A stretch of 64,000 bases of DNA, from contig CBDHDJ010000003.1 in assembly GCA_965261645.1 (NCBI GenBank), forward strand, positions 1,493,049 to 1,557,048, in the 5' to 3' direction. Shown piece by piece: positions 28,325-36,667 of the stretch. Each line of letters begins with the position of its first letter. The first letter of the stretch is position 1. The notes beneath the pieces were generated by a model that worked only from the letters and a program-made list of their open reading frames with translations, ran no database searches and had not been told where the DNA came from. Origin of the DNA: CBDHDJ01 sp965261645. GTDB lineage: Bacteria > Pseudomonadota > Alphaproteobacteria > SHVV01. The translations under genes and the position numbers were made by a program.

Positions 28325-28983
28325 GTCAGCCCTATCCTCATTTTGCCCGCCGCCGGTTTCAACTCTCTAACCTCTTTCCTTAACCCTCATGCCAATATCG
28401 CGTTCACAGCCAGCCCAGAAGCGATAGCCGCCAGGATTATCCAATCGCCCCAAGCCAGTTTACGGCAGAGGTGTGCATTGCTTACTTCGCTATATAACGT
28501 TCCGTGAGAGGATATAGATTGCGGACGGAGAGAACAAGTCACGAACAATCATAGAACAAGAATTGTACAGGCGGCGAATTGGGCCTGGATTGAAGTGTTG
28601 AACGGACGCGGGATTGATATCGGTGAGCGTAACTTGCGAACATTCCCGAACAAGGTTGCTTCTGGGACCGACAAACGTGGATCAACTGAAGATAGCAGTG
28701 AGCTGTTCTGAGCTGAACGGGTGCTGACTTGGTTTGCAAGACAATGATGTGGCCCTCGAAGCATGGAGAGCCGCCCTTGCTGTTTCGGATACGAACAATG
28801 AAGTTTCAGGGGAGATGATGGCCTAGCACGTCAGTGCCCTGATATGGCAATGACGCGAAGCGCCGTGCCATGAGGCGGCGAAGCGATGTTCGGAGAACGG
28901 GGGCCGCCAGCGAGCGTTAGCTCGCACATCTGGCGGAGGCGCGAAGCGCCCCGCCATGGGCCGTTGCTCTAACCAACCGGCAT
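28325..28983. other. region upstream of relaxase; candidate oriT
   Basis: About 660 bp with no convincing gene. It is partly conserved at 56253-56900. It holds a hairpin at 28904-28936 (ccgccag/ctggcgg enclosing cgag/ctcg) and a second at 28938-28950 (ggcgc-gaa-gcgcc), which is kept in the other copy. MobF relaxase genes commonly lie beside their oriT, so this is the best place to look. No nic consensus was identified. Confidence 0.3.
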
Positions 28984-29029
28984 AAAAAGGGGGCCGATCC
29001 CGCGCCGAGTGGTGGCGGGGACCGGCCCT
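28984..29029 (-). terminator. terminator of the DUF2493 gene
   Basis: On the minus strand a long stem formed from 29029-29015 and 29003-28989 (agggccggtccccgc with gcgggatcggccccc) is followed by ttttt. It lies 12 bp after the DUF2493 stop codon. Confidence 0.8.
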
Positions 29030-29040
29030 GAAGGATATCG

Positions 29041-29958
29041 CTACGCGGCGGCGAGCAGGACGGGGATTCCGATCTTGCGTGCCTTGTCGACCATATTGTT
29101 GGTGATGCCCGATCCGGGGAAGGCGACGAGGCCCTTCGGCAGGAAGTTCAGGAGAACGTCGTTGCGGCGGAAGGGCGCGGCCTTGCCGTCACGACCCCAG
29201 TCGGGTTTGCAAACGACTTGGTGAACGCCGTGTTTCTCGGCCCAACTTGCCGCGATTTTCTCCGCGCCGGGTCCGCCGCCGTGCAGCAGGACCATGTCGT
29301 CGTACTTGATCTTGATGCTGTCCAGCGAGTGCCAGATGGCGGTGACGTCGTCGAAGTCCTTGCCGCCGGTGAAGGCGACCAGGGTGCCCTCGGGTAGATG
29401 CGCGCTGGTCTCGCGGTCTTTGCGTGCCCGCAGGTAGTCGCGGGCGTCGATGGCGGCCGAGGTGAGTTTGCCGGTCTGGCTGGTGTGCGATCCGTTGCGC
29501 GGGCGCCAGGTGTCGCCGGTCTCGGTACGGTAACCCTCGGCGGCGAGGTCGCGCATGGTCTCGAAGGCGTCACGCCTGTCGCCGAGGTTCCGGACGCGAT
29601 CGATGAGGAGTTCCAGCTCGCGTGATTTGATCTCGGAACCGTCCTGTTCCTGGCCGAGGTCTTTCATCTCGGGCGCGATCTTGTCGATACCGCGGTCGAG
29701 CCGCTGGACCTGGGCGTGCAGTGCATTGACGAAACCCCAGAGCAGGCTCTCTCGTTCGTCGGAGAGCTGGGTGCCGTCCGGTGCGACGGCGCGGGCCAGG
29801 ATGTGGATCGCTTCCTCGATTCCGGCGAGAGCTTCTTCCTCGTTCCAGATCTCGCGGTTGTCGAACTCTTCGGGACCAGGGGTCGCGCCGAACAGGGCGG
29901 CCTGTTCGCAAGCCATTGCGGTCTGTGATGATGTTTCGGTGCTGATGACGTTCTGCAT
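29041..29958 (-). CDS. DUF2493 (SLOG-superfamily, YpsA-like) domain protein
   Basis: 305 residues. The start is ATG at 29958 with ggagag upstream (MQNVISTETSSQTAM); longer frames upstream are not conserved. The N-terminal 190 residues are helical and charged. The C-terminal ~110 residues are a DUF2493 Rossmann-like SLOG domain: LVAFTGGKDFDDVTAIWHSL, MVLLHGGGPGAEKIAASWAE, VVCKPDWGRDGKAAPFRRND and GLVAFPGSGITNNMV. SLOG domains bind nucleotide-type ligands, and family members are common on plasmids, but no reaction is established. It lies between the relaxase and the SSB gene on the same strand and has its own terminator. Confidence 0.85.
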   Translation of the reverse strand: MQNVISTETSSQTAMACEQAALFGATPGPEEFDNREIWNEEEALAGIEEAIHILARAVAPDGTQLSDERESLLWGFVNALHAQVQRLDRGIDKIAPEMKDLGQEQDGSEIKSRELELLIDRVRNLGDRRDAFETMRDLAAEGYRTETGDTWRPRNGSHTSQTGKLTSAAIDARDYLRARKDRETSAHLPEGTLVAFTGGKDFDDVTAIWHSLDSIKIKYDDMVLLHGGGPGAEKIAASWAEKHGVHQVVCKPDWGRDGKAAPFRRNDVLLNFLPKGLVAFPGSGITNNMVDKARKIGIPVLLAAA

Positions 29959-30436
29959 GATTCTCTCCACTGCAATGTTGATATCCTCCGAGGCGGTATG
30001 CCCCGTCGTGATGACTCTTTGTTTCACGCGCTCGCAGCGGAGCCACGATGGCCGGAATGCCTGCGCTGGGGGGATGGGCGAGTGGTGCGGGCACAGGGAG
30101 CGGAGCGAGCGAGCCACGGTCGCGCATTCCACCGGCGCTAGCCGCGCAGCGGCGTGGCATTACGCGCTATCGCCGTAACGGAGCGTGAGCGGAGTGAAGG
30201 ACCCCACAGGGGTTGGCGCAGTGAGAACGTGTGGGACAATGAGGCATCATGACGGGCTAATTATTCTCCCACTCCCCCACCTCCCTTCCACCGTTGCCGC
30301 AGGCTGGTGCCTGCAATAAGGGGCGCGATCCGGTCCGCAAGGGTGCCGGCGCCGATGGCGATGGGGTCGTAGTGGGAGTCTCAATGTCCGGGAACGGTGG
30401 GACCGTTATTTGGGACGAGCTCGAACGTGATGGCAC
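29959..30436. other. conserved non-coding region between DUF2493 and SSB genes
   Basis: About 480 bp. The first 300 bp are nearly identical to 57875-58190 and contain short GC-rich inverted repeats (gagcggagcgagcgag; gccgcgcagcggc near 30140). The rest is more diverged. No gene was recognised in this copy. It is probably the promoter region of the DUF2493 gene and possibly an origin or regulatory segment. Confidence 0.35.
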
Positions 30437-30480
30437 GAAAAAGGGGCCGGTCCTACGCCGAGTTGGCGTGAACCGGCCCC
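30437..30480 (-). terminator. terminator of the SSB gene
   Basis: On the minus strand a near-perfect long stem (30480-30465 with 30459-30443) is followed by ttttt. It resembles the DUF2493 terminator in its GGGGCCGGT core. Confidence 0.8.
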
Positions 30481-30506
30481 GAGGTGTGCGGCTGCGGGGA
30501 GAGCCG

Positions 30507-30947
30507 TTAGAAAGGAATATGGTCAGCGTCGGCTATTGATTCAAGGGTCGTTGCAGCCGACACGTTGTCTCTGTTCATAGGCGGCGCGCTGTTACCGCCC
30601 GGCTTGTCGAGAAATTGGACCCTGCCGCCGGGGACCAGCAGGATCTCGGTCGAGAACCGGTCGCTGTCCTCGCCGTCCTTGCGCCACTTGCGGGTCTGCA
30701 GCTTGCCCGACACGTAGACCAGTCGACCCTTCTTGGCGTGCTTCTCCAACATCTCCACCAGGCCGTCCTGGAAGGTGACGATGCGGTGCCACTCGGTGCG
30801 GTCCACCTTATCGCCCGAGTTCTTGTCGAGGAAACTCTCGTCGGTCGCGATCGAGACATTGGCGACACGGCCGCCGTTGGTGAGGTGGCTGATGGTGGCG
30901 TCGGCGCCGAGGCGTCCGATTAGTTGCGCGTTATTTAGTCCGAACAT
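30507..30947 (-). CDS. ssb: single-stranded DNA-binding protein, copy 1
   Basis: 146 residues from ATG 30947 (MFGLNNAQLIGRLGADA), with caggaga 10 bp upstream. An in-frame TTG six bases earlier is less likely. The OB fold spans residues 1-110 with RVANVSIATDES, DRTEWHRIVTFQDGLVEML, KKGRLVYVSGKLQTRKW and STEILLVPGG. The short tail ends ADHIPF, the acidic DxxIPF-type tip that binds partner proteins. It coats single-stranded DNA and here probably serves plasmid-type transfer or establishment. The paralog at 58495 shares the fold but differs in the tail linker. Confidence 0.93.
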   Translation of the reverse strand: MFGLNNAQLIGRLGADATISHLTNGGRVANVSIATDESFLDKNSGDKVDRTEWHRIVTFQDGLVEMLEKHAKKGRLVYVSGKLQTRKWRKDGEDSDRFSTEILLVPGGRVQFLDKPGGNSAPPMNRDNVSAATTLESIADADHIPF

Positions 30948-31053
30948 GATCAATCTCCTGTGATCCGGGTTATGACATCGGGTTAGCGAACTGGAACCGG
31001 TCTCTCTCGATCCCTTCTCCGTTCACTCTCAAAAAACTCTTCTCTTCCTCGAT

Positions 31054-31245
31054 TCAGCCGTCCGTGCCGGCATATGTCCGGGAAGCGAGAACCTCGCGGA
31101 TCGCGTGGGCCGGCATTCCGACCGCAGCCAACAGCGCGCCGGAGTCGGGACGTGGTGCGGCGAAGCCGGGATCTGCATCGATTGTGCTGTCGGGATTGAA
31201 AAGGGTGTCATTGGACTCGGTCGAGCTATGAATGCGATCGAACAT
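31054..31245 (-). CDS. conserved small protein of the mobilization module (63 aa)
   Basis: Not a recognised family. The start at 31245 (MFDRIHSSTESNDTLF) has ggag upstream. The second half is conserved with the 59015-59203 protein: DADPGFAAP, GALLAAVG, PAHAIREVLASRT and terminal DG. The conservation of this helix-forming end against a variable N-terminus supports a real gene. It is co-oriented with ssb, 106 bp upstream of it. Confidence 0.65.
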   Translation of the reverse strand: MFDRIHSSTESNDTLFNPDSTIDADPGFAAPRPDSGALLAAVGMPAHAIREVLASRTYAGTDG

Positions 31246-31381
31246 TTTGCATCTCCGGTTTATGGGGTTGAGACACCGCCCGGAAGGAACTCTCTTTACC
31301 CTTGGGCGCGTCGCCCTTCTCTTTGCCTTCCTCAAACTCTCTTGCACGTTGGTCGAGGCAGGGCGGAGAGTTCGGGGGCAT
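31226..31381 (-). CDS. possible 51-aa protein overlapping the 63-aa gene
   Basis: Reads MPPNSPPCLDQRAREFEEGK, EKGDAPKGKESSFRAVSQPH, KPEMQNVRSHS. The block LDQRAREFEE-KEKG-AP is conserved in the second copy (about 59347-59240), where the frame runs straight into the 62-residue gene. No clear ribosome-binding site is visible. Either a tiny coupled gene or an N-terminal extension whose frame differs between copies. Confidence 0.35.
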   Translation of the reverse strand: MPPNSPPCLDQRAREFEEGKEKGDAPKGKESSFRAVSQPHKPEMQNVRSHS

Positions 31382-31434
31382 CGCACGGCTGCAACAGGTG
31401 GCACGATTTTGCCCGGCAAGCGCCGAGCGGCTTG

Positions 31435-31749
31435 TCAGTGGGCCGCGTCGTTGGCGTCCATGATGGCGATGACGGCGTCGTCGAGGCTGCCCCTCGCGCT
31501 CATCAAGGTGTGTTCGAGATGGAAAAGCTGGTGGCGGAGCCCGGCGCGTTCGCCACGAGACGGATTGCCCGACAGGCGCATAATGGCGTTCCGCAGCTCG
31601 GTGAAACGTTCCGCCAGATCCTTCATGTGGGCCGCGGCCTCGCGGGCACCGGTCCGTGCTTCCGGCAGGAACCCGCCGGGATCGGGCAGGGCGCCGGGCA
31701 CAGTGTTGAAATCGCCGGCGTCTCTGTGCGGTGTTAGGGTATCGAGCAT
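31435..31749 (-). CDS. uncharacterised helical protein (104 aa), copy 1 only
   Basis: The start is ATG 31749 with ggagg 7 bp upstream (MLDTLTPHRDAGDFNTVPGA). It is predicted mostly helical: AREAAAHMKDLAERFTELRN, AIMRLSGNPSRGERAGLRHQ, LFHLEHTLMSARGSLDD. No family recognised. It is absent from the second module copy, where only its flanks are present. Confidence 0.55.
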   Translation of the reverse strand: MLDTLTPHRDAGDFNTVPGALPDPGGFLPEARTGAREAAAHMKDLAERFTELRNAIMRLSGNPSRGERAGLRHQLFHLEHTLMSARGSLDDAVIAIMDANDAAH

Positions 31750-32170
31750 TTGGGCCTCCATTGGGTTGCAAAGCGGGGGGACGGGGATGCCGGCGAAAGT
31801 GACTCTCCCGCCCGCCGCCCGGATCGCCCTTGCAGCGCTGCTCCCGGCCTCTCCGTGCCGCGTCGCGCGGCTGGCCAGGTTCGTGTGGAGGCGGTGCCCA
31901 CGGGTCCCGTCTGCTGTTGTCATGCAACCCCGGTGATGGCGGACTGGGCATCCCGGTCGAATCCGAACCGCGCGCCGGGCGACTGCAAATCTCAACATGG
32001 CGGGTTGAGTTATTCGATCCGGCCGGCGGCGCAAAGGCGCAAATTCGCCGAGGTCGGGCGGAGGACGGCAACAACCGTTCGGACGCCTCGTGCCGGATAC
32101 CGGGGAAGATCCCTTCGTGTATCCCGGCCGGCCGCCTCGATGCCTGTCGAGCGATCCCGCCGAACGCCGA
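31750..32170. other. intergenic, nothing recognised
   Basis: Between the 104-residue gene and the zinc-ribbon gene remnant. GC-rich, with no supported gene. Confidence 0.4.
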
Positions 32171-32482
32171 TCAATACCCGATCAGGGCCGCCATGGGTGA
32201 CACGTCGGAAATCACTTCCACATCTTCACGAGACAACCGGGCGTACGCCAGGCACATCGCTACTTCGGCCATGGAGTCCCATGTCCCGTGATCAGCGCCT
32301 GTCGCGATCTCGATGACCGTGTAGCGGGGCGGCAGGATCGGCAGACCGCGATGCTCGTCGGAGCGCAGGTACGAGCGGCGGGCGCACTCCGGGCACCGGG
32401 CCGCGCCCTGGGACGGTGCGGCGCAATCTATGCAAAGCCCTCGCACCCGGCGCCGGACGTAACGCCGGCGGCCTCGGGCGTT
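32171..32482 (-). pseudogene. four-zinc-ribbon protein, C-terminal half (split gene)
   Basis: Codes for KNARGRRRYVRRRVRG, the fourth zinc ribbon (LCIDCAAPSQGAARCPECAR) and the C-terminal domain (LPILPPRYTVIEIATGADHG, TWDSMAEVAMCLAYARLSRE, DVEVISDV). It matches the intact protein at 59545-60333 from KNAR onward. The N-terminal half is at 36083-36586, beyond the recombinase element. Confidence 0.85.
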
Positions 32483-32538
32483 TTTGGACACAGGATTCAA
32501 CTGCACCCCTTGGATGCGTTGAGGGGCGCAACTTCCGT

Positions 32539-32844
32539 GTGACGCACCTGTTTCATCCTCTTCACGGACGCGAGTTCGAGCTGGTCGAGGTCAGGTCGGT
32601 GCAGGGTGTGGGATGGGTCCATTACACGGGTGATGACGGGGTGCTGCGCAGCATTCGTCAGGCTTTTACCAGTGCTGCGGCGGTGGATCCGTTTGTGGGG
32701 GTGGCGGCGGGCCGGTCGGCGTTCCGTGTCTCGGATCTGCTCGCATTGGCGGCATTGCTGGACAGCCTGGACGGAGACGGTCGCGCTGGGAGGGAGAGCG
32801 ACGGCGGAGCGGAGACTGTCAAGGAGATTTTGCCGTATGTGTAA
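32539..32844 (+). CDS. DUF5372 family protein
   Basis: 101 residues from GTG 32539 (MTHLFHPLHGREFELVEVRS), with gaggggc 11 bp upstream. Typical blocks are GVGWVHYTGDDGVLRSIRQA, DPFVGVAAGRSAFRVSDLLA. This small beta-rich family is known mainly as a companion of recombinase elements. Its function is not established; its sequence start fits a GTG better than any ATG. Confidence 0.75.
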   Translation: MTHLFHPLHGREFELVEVRSVQGVGWVHYTGDDGVLRSIRQAFTSAAAVDPFVGVAAGRSAFRVSDLLALAALLDSLDGDGRAGRESDGGAETVKEILPYV

Positions 32845-33026
32845 GAATATTTTTGCGCATCAAAGGCGAAAGCAGAGTATCGCGGCGGCCGGAGAGATGG
32901 CGGTGATTGGCTTATATGTATGGTATATCAGCCTATTTTCGATCAAAGAGGAGAAGGCGGGGCTTGATACGGCGCCGGTAAGGTGCATAAATAAATTTAC
33001 ATTCCTTTCTCGATGGAGCCCGCGCG

Positions 33027-33488
33027 ATGGCCAGACGTCCCGCCGATGCAAAGACCCGAGCCCTCAAGGAGCACGGCTGCCTGAACCCGAACGCGGAGAC
33101 GGTGCGCGACGAGCTGTTCCTGTCGAACGCGTTCTTCGACCCGCGCGATCTGCTCCAGGTCAAGTACGAGATGCTGCGCCGCGTGCGCGAGGACGGCGTG
33201 CCGGTGAGCCATGCCGCTGCGAGCTTCGGCGTCTCGCGCCCTACCTGGTATCTGGCGCAACGCGCCTGGGAGGCGGGCGGGCTGCCGGGATTGCTGCCGG
33301 ACCGGCCGGGACCGCGCCGGCCCCACAAGCTCAGCGACGAGGTGGTCGAGGCGCTACAGGCGGCGAAGCGCGAACAGCCGGAGCTGACCGCCGCCGAGCT
33401 GGTCGAGCTCGTGCGCGACCGCTTCGGCATCTCGGTCCATCGCCGCAGCATCGACCGCGGCCTCACGCGGGGAAAAAAACGCCGATGA
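33027..33488 (+). CDS. helix-turn-helix protein of the recombinase element
   Basis: 153 residues. The N-terminus is basic (MARRPADAKTRALKEHG). The HTH core is PVSHAAASFGVSRPTWYLAQ followed by AWEAGGLPGLLPDRPGPRRP, as in transposase-type winged helices. A second helical part reads ELTAAELVELVRDRFGISVH and RRSIDRGL. The ending is basic (TRGKKRR). It is probably a DNA-binding accessory of the recombinase. The stop overlaps the next gene's start (ATGATGA), indicating translational coupling. Confidence 0.8.
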   Translation: MARRPADAKTRALKEHGCLNPNAETVRDELFLSNAFFDPRDLLQVKYEMLRRVREDGVPVSHAAASFGVSRPTWYLAQRAWEAGGLPGLLPDRPGPRRPHKLSDEVVEALQAAKREQPELTAAELVELVRDRFGISVHRRSIDRGLTRGKKRR

Positions 33489-33787
33489 TGCGCCCCCCGC
33501 CATGCGCCGCGCTCGCCGCGGCGGGGCATTCCGCCTACGGACAGGGCTACGAGCGGATGCGCCGTCATGCCGTCGAGCCCGGCGTCGCCCACGACCGTCA
33601 CGGACTTGCCGTGGTGGCGCTGCGCGGTGTCGCGGCCTGGCTGCACGCCTTCGCCGAGCTGCCCGTCGCGGCGGCTACCGTGTGCAGAGGCGGTACATCC
33701 GAGCCGCTGCCGGCCGAGACCGAGGGACCGGCGATCGACATTCTGTTGGCCATGCTAAACGTCCATATGATGAGGGAGTCGGCATGA
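33485..33787 (+). CDS. small uncharacterised protein of the recombinase element (100 aa)
   Basis: Starts inside the stop codon of the HTH gene and ends in ATGA overlapping the recombinase start. The sequence includes YGQGYERMRRHAVEPGVAHD, RHGLAVVALRGVAAWLHAF and terminal LAMLNVHMMRESA. No domain recognised. The position between two coupled genes makes it a real member of the operon. Confidence 0.7.
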   Translation: MMRPPPCAALAAAGHSAYGQGYERMRRHAVEPGVAHDRHGLAVVALRGVAAWLHAFAELPVAAATVCRGGTSEPLPAETEGPAIDILLAMLNVHMMRESA

Positions 33788-36081
33788 ACACCGCCCATCA
33801 GAAGATTGCCGCGAACCACCTGAGCCGCGATGCCTACCTGTACGTGCGTCAGTCCAGCCTGCGCCAGGTGTTCGACCATGGCGAGAGCACGCGCCGCCAG
33901 TACGCGCTACGCGAGCGGGCCGTGGCGCTGGGCTGGCCGACCGAGAGTATCGTCGTGATCGATAGCGATCTCGGCCTCTCCGGCGCTGACGTCGACCGCG
34001 AGGGATTCCGGCGCCTGGTCGCCGAGGTCGGCATGGGACGGGCGGGGATCGTGCTCGGGCTCGAGGTCAGTCGTCTCGCGCGCAATTCCACCGACTGGCA
34101 TCGGTTGCTCGAGATCTGCGCCGTGAGCGAGACGCTGATCCTCGACGAGGATGGCGTCTACGATCCCATCGACTTCAACGACAGGCTCCTGCTCGGCCTC
34201 AAGGGGACTATGTCGGAGGCGGAGCTGCACATGATGCGCGCCCGGCTGCGCGGCGGAGTGCTGAACGCGGCCAAGCGCGGGGAGTTGAAGATTCCGCTGC
34301 CGGTGGGGCTGGTCTACAACCCGCTCAGCCAAGTGGTCCTCGACCCCGACCCGCAGGTGCAAAACAGCCTGCGGCTGCTGTTCGACACCTTCACCCGAAC
34401 GGGAGCGGCGCGCGCGACAATGAAGCACTTCCTCGACGAGAATCTGCTGTTTCCATACCGTCCTCCCGGCGGATGGCAGAAGGGCGAGCTGTATTGGAAG
34501 CCGCTGACGACCGGGCGGGTGCTGAACGTGCTGCACAACCCACGATATGCGGGCGCTTTCGCCTACGGACGCACCCGCTGCCGTCGGCGTCCCGGCGGCG
34601 GTGTCGAGTTGAAAGGCGTGGCACGTGAGGAATGGACGGTGCTGCTGCACGACGCGCACCCGGGCTATATCACCTGGGAGCGGTTCGAGGAGAATGAGCG
34701 CCAGCTCCGGGACAATGCGCAATCCTACGGCGCGCAGCGCCGCGGCCCCCCGCGCGAGGGGCCGGCGCTGCTGCAGGGCCTGGCTATCTGCGGCGTGTGC
34801 GGGCGGAACATGGGGGTGCGCTACCACACGCGCAAAGGCGAGAAGTATCCCGACTACACGTGCGGGGATCGTGCAAGGTACGAGACAGCGGACACCGGGT
34901 GTCAGAACATCTCCGGCGCCGCCATCGACCGGGCGGTCGGCGAACTGCTGGTGGAGCTGATGACACCGCTCACGCTGGACCTGGCGTTGCAGGTGCAGGA
35001 TGAACTCGCCGCGCGCGCCGGGGAGGCCGATCTGTGGCGCGCTCAGCGCGTGCAGCGCGCCCGCGAGGAAGCGAACCTGGCGCGGCAGAGGTTCATGCAG
35101 GCCCATCCCGACAACCGGATGGTCGCCGATGTGCTGGAGGCGGAGTGGAACGCGAAGCTCCGAGCTCTGGACGAGGCACAGCACGAGCTTGAGCGCGGCC
35201 GTGCCGAACCGGGCCAGGGATTGGACGAACGGGAACGGCAACGGATTCTGGCGCTGGCCAGCGACTTTCCGCGTTTGTGGAACGATCCGGCGACGCCGCA
35301 CCGGGAGCGCAAGCGGATGGCGCGGTTGCTGATCGAGGACGTGACGATCACCAAGGCTACGTGCAGCCTGGGGGTGCGTCTGCGCGGCGGCGCGACCCGC
35401 CAGCTCACCTGGACGCCGGCTCCACCTATCGGTAAGCGCTACGAGACCAGTGGCGAGGTGGTTGCCGAGGTCGACAGGCTGTTGGACGACCACACCTATG
35501 GCGAGATCGCAGAGATCCTCAACGAGCGTGGACACCGAAGCGGACGGGGGCACGCCTTTACCCCGATGTTGGTAAGGGCGGTCCGACAGAACTACGACCT
35601 CAAGACGCGCCGTGAGCGGCTGCGCGAACGTGGGTTGTTGACGACCAGCGAGGTGGCCAAGCGACTCGGGGTTTCGACCGATACAGTCAACGCATGGCGG
35701 AAGGTCGGACTGCTGAGCGGACACGTCTACACCGACGGGGGTATCCACATGTTCGATATCCCCGCTCACCCCCCGCCGACCAAACAGCCGAGACGGGAGT
35801 TCTCACTGCGAATGCCGAAGTCCCGCTATCAGCAACTCCGCGCCCGAGGGCTGTTGACGGCCCGCGAGGCTGCCGAGCAACTCGGGGTTTCGATCGACAC
35901 CGTCCACAGATGGTGCAAGGTCGGGCTTCTGCGCGGACGGGCCTGCTCCGATAGAGGCCATTGGCTGTTCGAAATTCCCGACCCCGCGCCGACGAAACAA
36001 TCGAGACGCGAGCTTTCAAAACGACATGCGATGCCCGGGCTTGCCGTCGCTGAGAATAATGAGGTGCAGTATGGAGGATAG
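33784..36081 (+). CDS. large serine recombinase with tandem C-terminal HTH domains
   Basis: 765 residues. The resolvase catalytic domain has AYLYVRQSSLRQVFDHGEST (nucleophile Ser in RQSS), LGLEVSRLARNSTDWHRLLE and GTMSEAELHMMRARLRGG. The recombinase domain follows (FPYRPPGGW; LTTGRVLNVLHNPRYAGAFA). A zinc ribbon has ICGVCGRNMG and later Cys at DYTCGD and GCQ, then a coiled coil at about 400-500. The C-terminal 180 residues hold two similar MerR/AlpA-type helices: RGLLTTSEVAKRLGVSTDTV and RGLLTAREAAEQLGVSIDTV. It catalyses strand exchange at the element's ends. The coding sequence is intact and reaches the right boundary. Confidence 0.92.
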   Translation: MNTAHQKIAANHLSRDAYLYVRQSSLRQVFDHGESTRRQYALRERAVALGWPTESIVVIDSDLGLSGADVDREGFRRLVAEVGMGRAGIVLGLEVSRLARNSTDWHRLLEICAVSETLILDEDGVYDPIDFNDRLLLGLKGTMSEAELHMMRARLRGGVLNAAKRGELKIPLPVGLVYNPLSQVVLDPDPQVQNSLRLLFDTFTRTGAARATMKHFLDENLLFPYRPPGGWQKGELYWKPLTTGRVLNVLHNPRYAGAFAYGRTRCRRRPGGGVELKGVAREEWTVLLHDAHPGYITWERFEENERQLRDNAQSYGAQRRGPPREGPALLQGLAICGVCGRNMGVRYHTRKGEKYPDYTCGDRARYETADTGCQNISGAAIDRAVGELLVELMTPLTLDLALQVQDELAARAGEADLWRAQRVQRAREEANLARQRFMQAHPDNRMVADVLEAEWNAKLRALDEAQHELERGRAEPGQGLDERERQRILALASDFPRLWNDPATPHRERKRMARLLIEDVTITKATCSLGVRLRGGATRQLTWTPAPPIGKRYETSGEVVAEVDRLLDDHTYGEIAEILNERGHRSGRGHAFTPMLVRAVRQNYDLKTRRERLRERGLLTTSEVAKRLGVSTDTVNAWRKVGLLSGHVYTDGGIHMFDIPAHPPPTKQPRREFSLRMPKSRYQQLRARGLLTAREAAEQLGVSIDTVHRWCKVGLLRGRACSDRGHWLFEIPDPAPTKQSRRELSKRHAMPGLAVAENNEVQYGG

Positions 36082-36082
36082 T

Positions 36083-36586
36083 TCTTCGCCTTTTTCTTGA
36101 GCGTTTGGCCGCGCTCCTGGCGCAGCGTTCGCAGCGCGCGCTGCCATCGGGGGCCGGCGCACCACATTTGCCACACTCGCCGGCAGCACGACGCCTCGCA
36201 TAGTGTTCCCGCTCGCTATCACGCTTCAGCTCGCGACATGGCGCGCAGACCGTGCCGCCTTCTAGCGGTTGCCGACTGCCGCAACGCGTGCATAGACCGG
36301 CGTCCCTCCGTGCCTGATCGCTCTGCTTGCTCCTGTCGCGGGCACTCCTGCGGCATCGTGCAGCATCTCTACCGCCGTATAGCAAGCCAGCGGCCTTGGC
36401 CTTTGCATGGCGTGCACGCTCCGCTTTGCGCCCCTGATCGCCGCAGGGACGGCACAAGGTGCGATCGGGCGCGGGCTTCGCCTTGCCGCATCTCGGACAC
36501 ATGCCGTGGGCGATCCGCGCGGCGGTGATGCGTTCATAACGCCGCCGCCCGCATGCGCGCTCTTTCTCGGGATCCTTGTAGGGCAT
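36083..36586 (-). pseudogene. four-zinc-ribbon protein, N-terminal half (split gene)
   Basis: The start at 36586 (MPYKDPEKERACGRRRYERI) has ggaagg upstream. It covers ribbons 1-3: MCPRCGKAKPAPDRTLCRPC, LCTRCGSRQPLEGGTVCAPC, ECGKCGAPAPDGSARCERCA. The run of A near 36095 has one base fewer than in the intact copy, so even the last codons before the insertion are out of frame. The C-terminal half is at 32171-32482. Confidence 0.85.
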
Positions 36587-36667
36587 GTACCTTCCTTCCA
36601 CGGTTGTGATCCTGACGAAAGACATCCGGCCGGCGAAGCCCGACCGCATGTCCCCGGCGACCGTAGG

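Larger units (their letters stand above)
32483..36082 (+). mobile_element. four-gene serine-recombinase element inserted in the zinc-ribbon gene
   Basis: Comparison with the intact zinc-ribbon gene at 59545-60333 places the insertion at a Lys-Asn codon pair. The left host half ends ctcgggcgtt and the right half resumes cttcgcc, with tt at both junctions, as expected for a serine recombinase with a 2-bp core. The cargo is a DUF5372 protein, an HTH protein, a 100-residue protein and the large recombinase, all on the plus strand, the last three overlapping. The gene set resembles the y4bABCD/y4pHIJK-type modules of rhizobial plasmids (from memory). Confidence 0.8.

Noticed and set aside
33907..35769. 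620-residue minus-strand frame
   Set aside because: Lies wholly opposite the serine recombinase gene; its sequence is low-complexity antisense of a GC-rich gene and matches no family.
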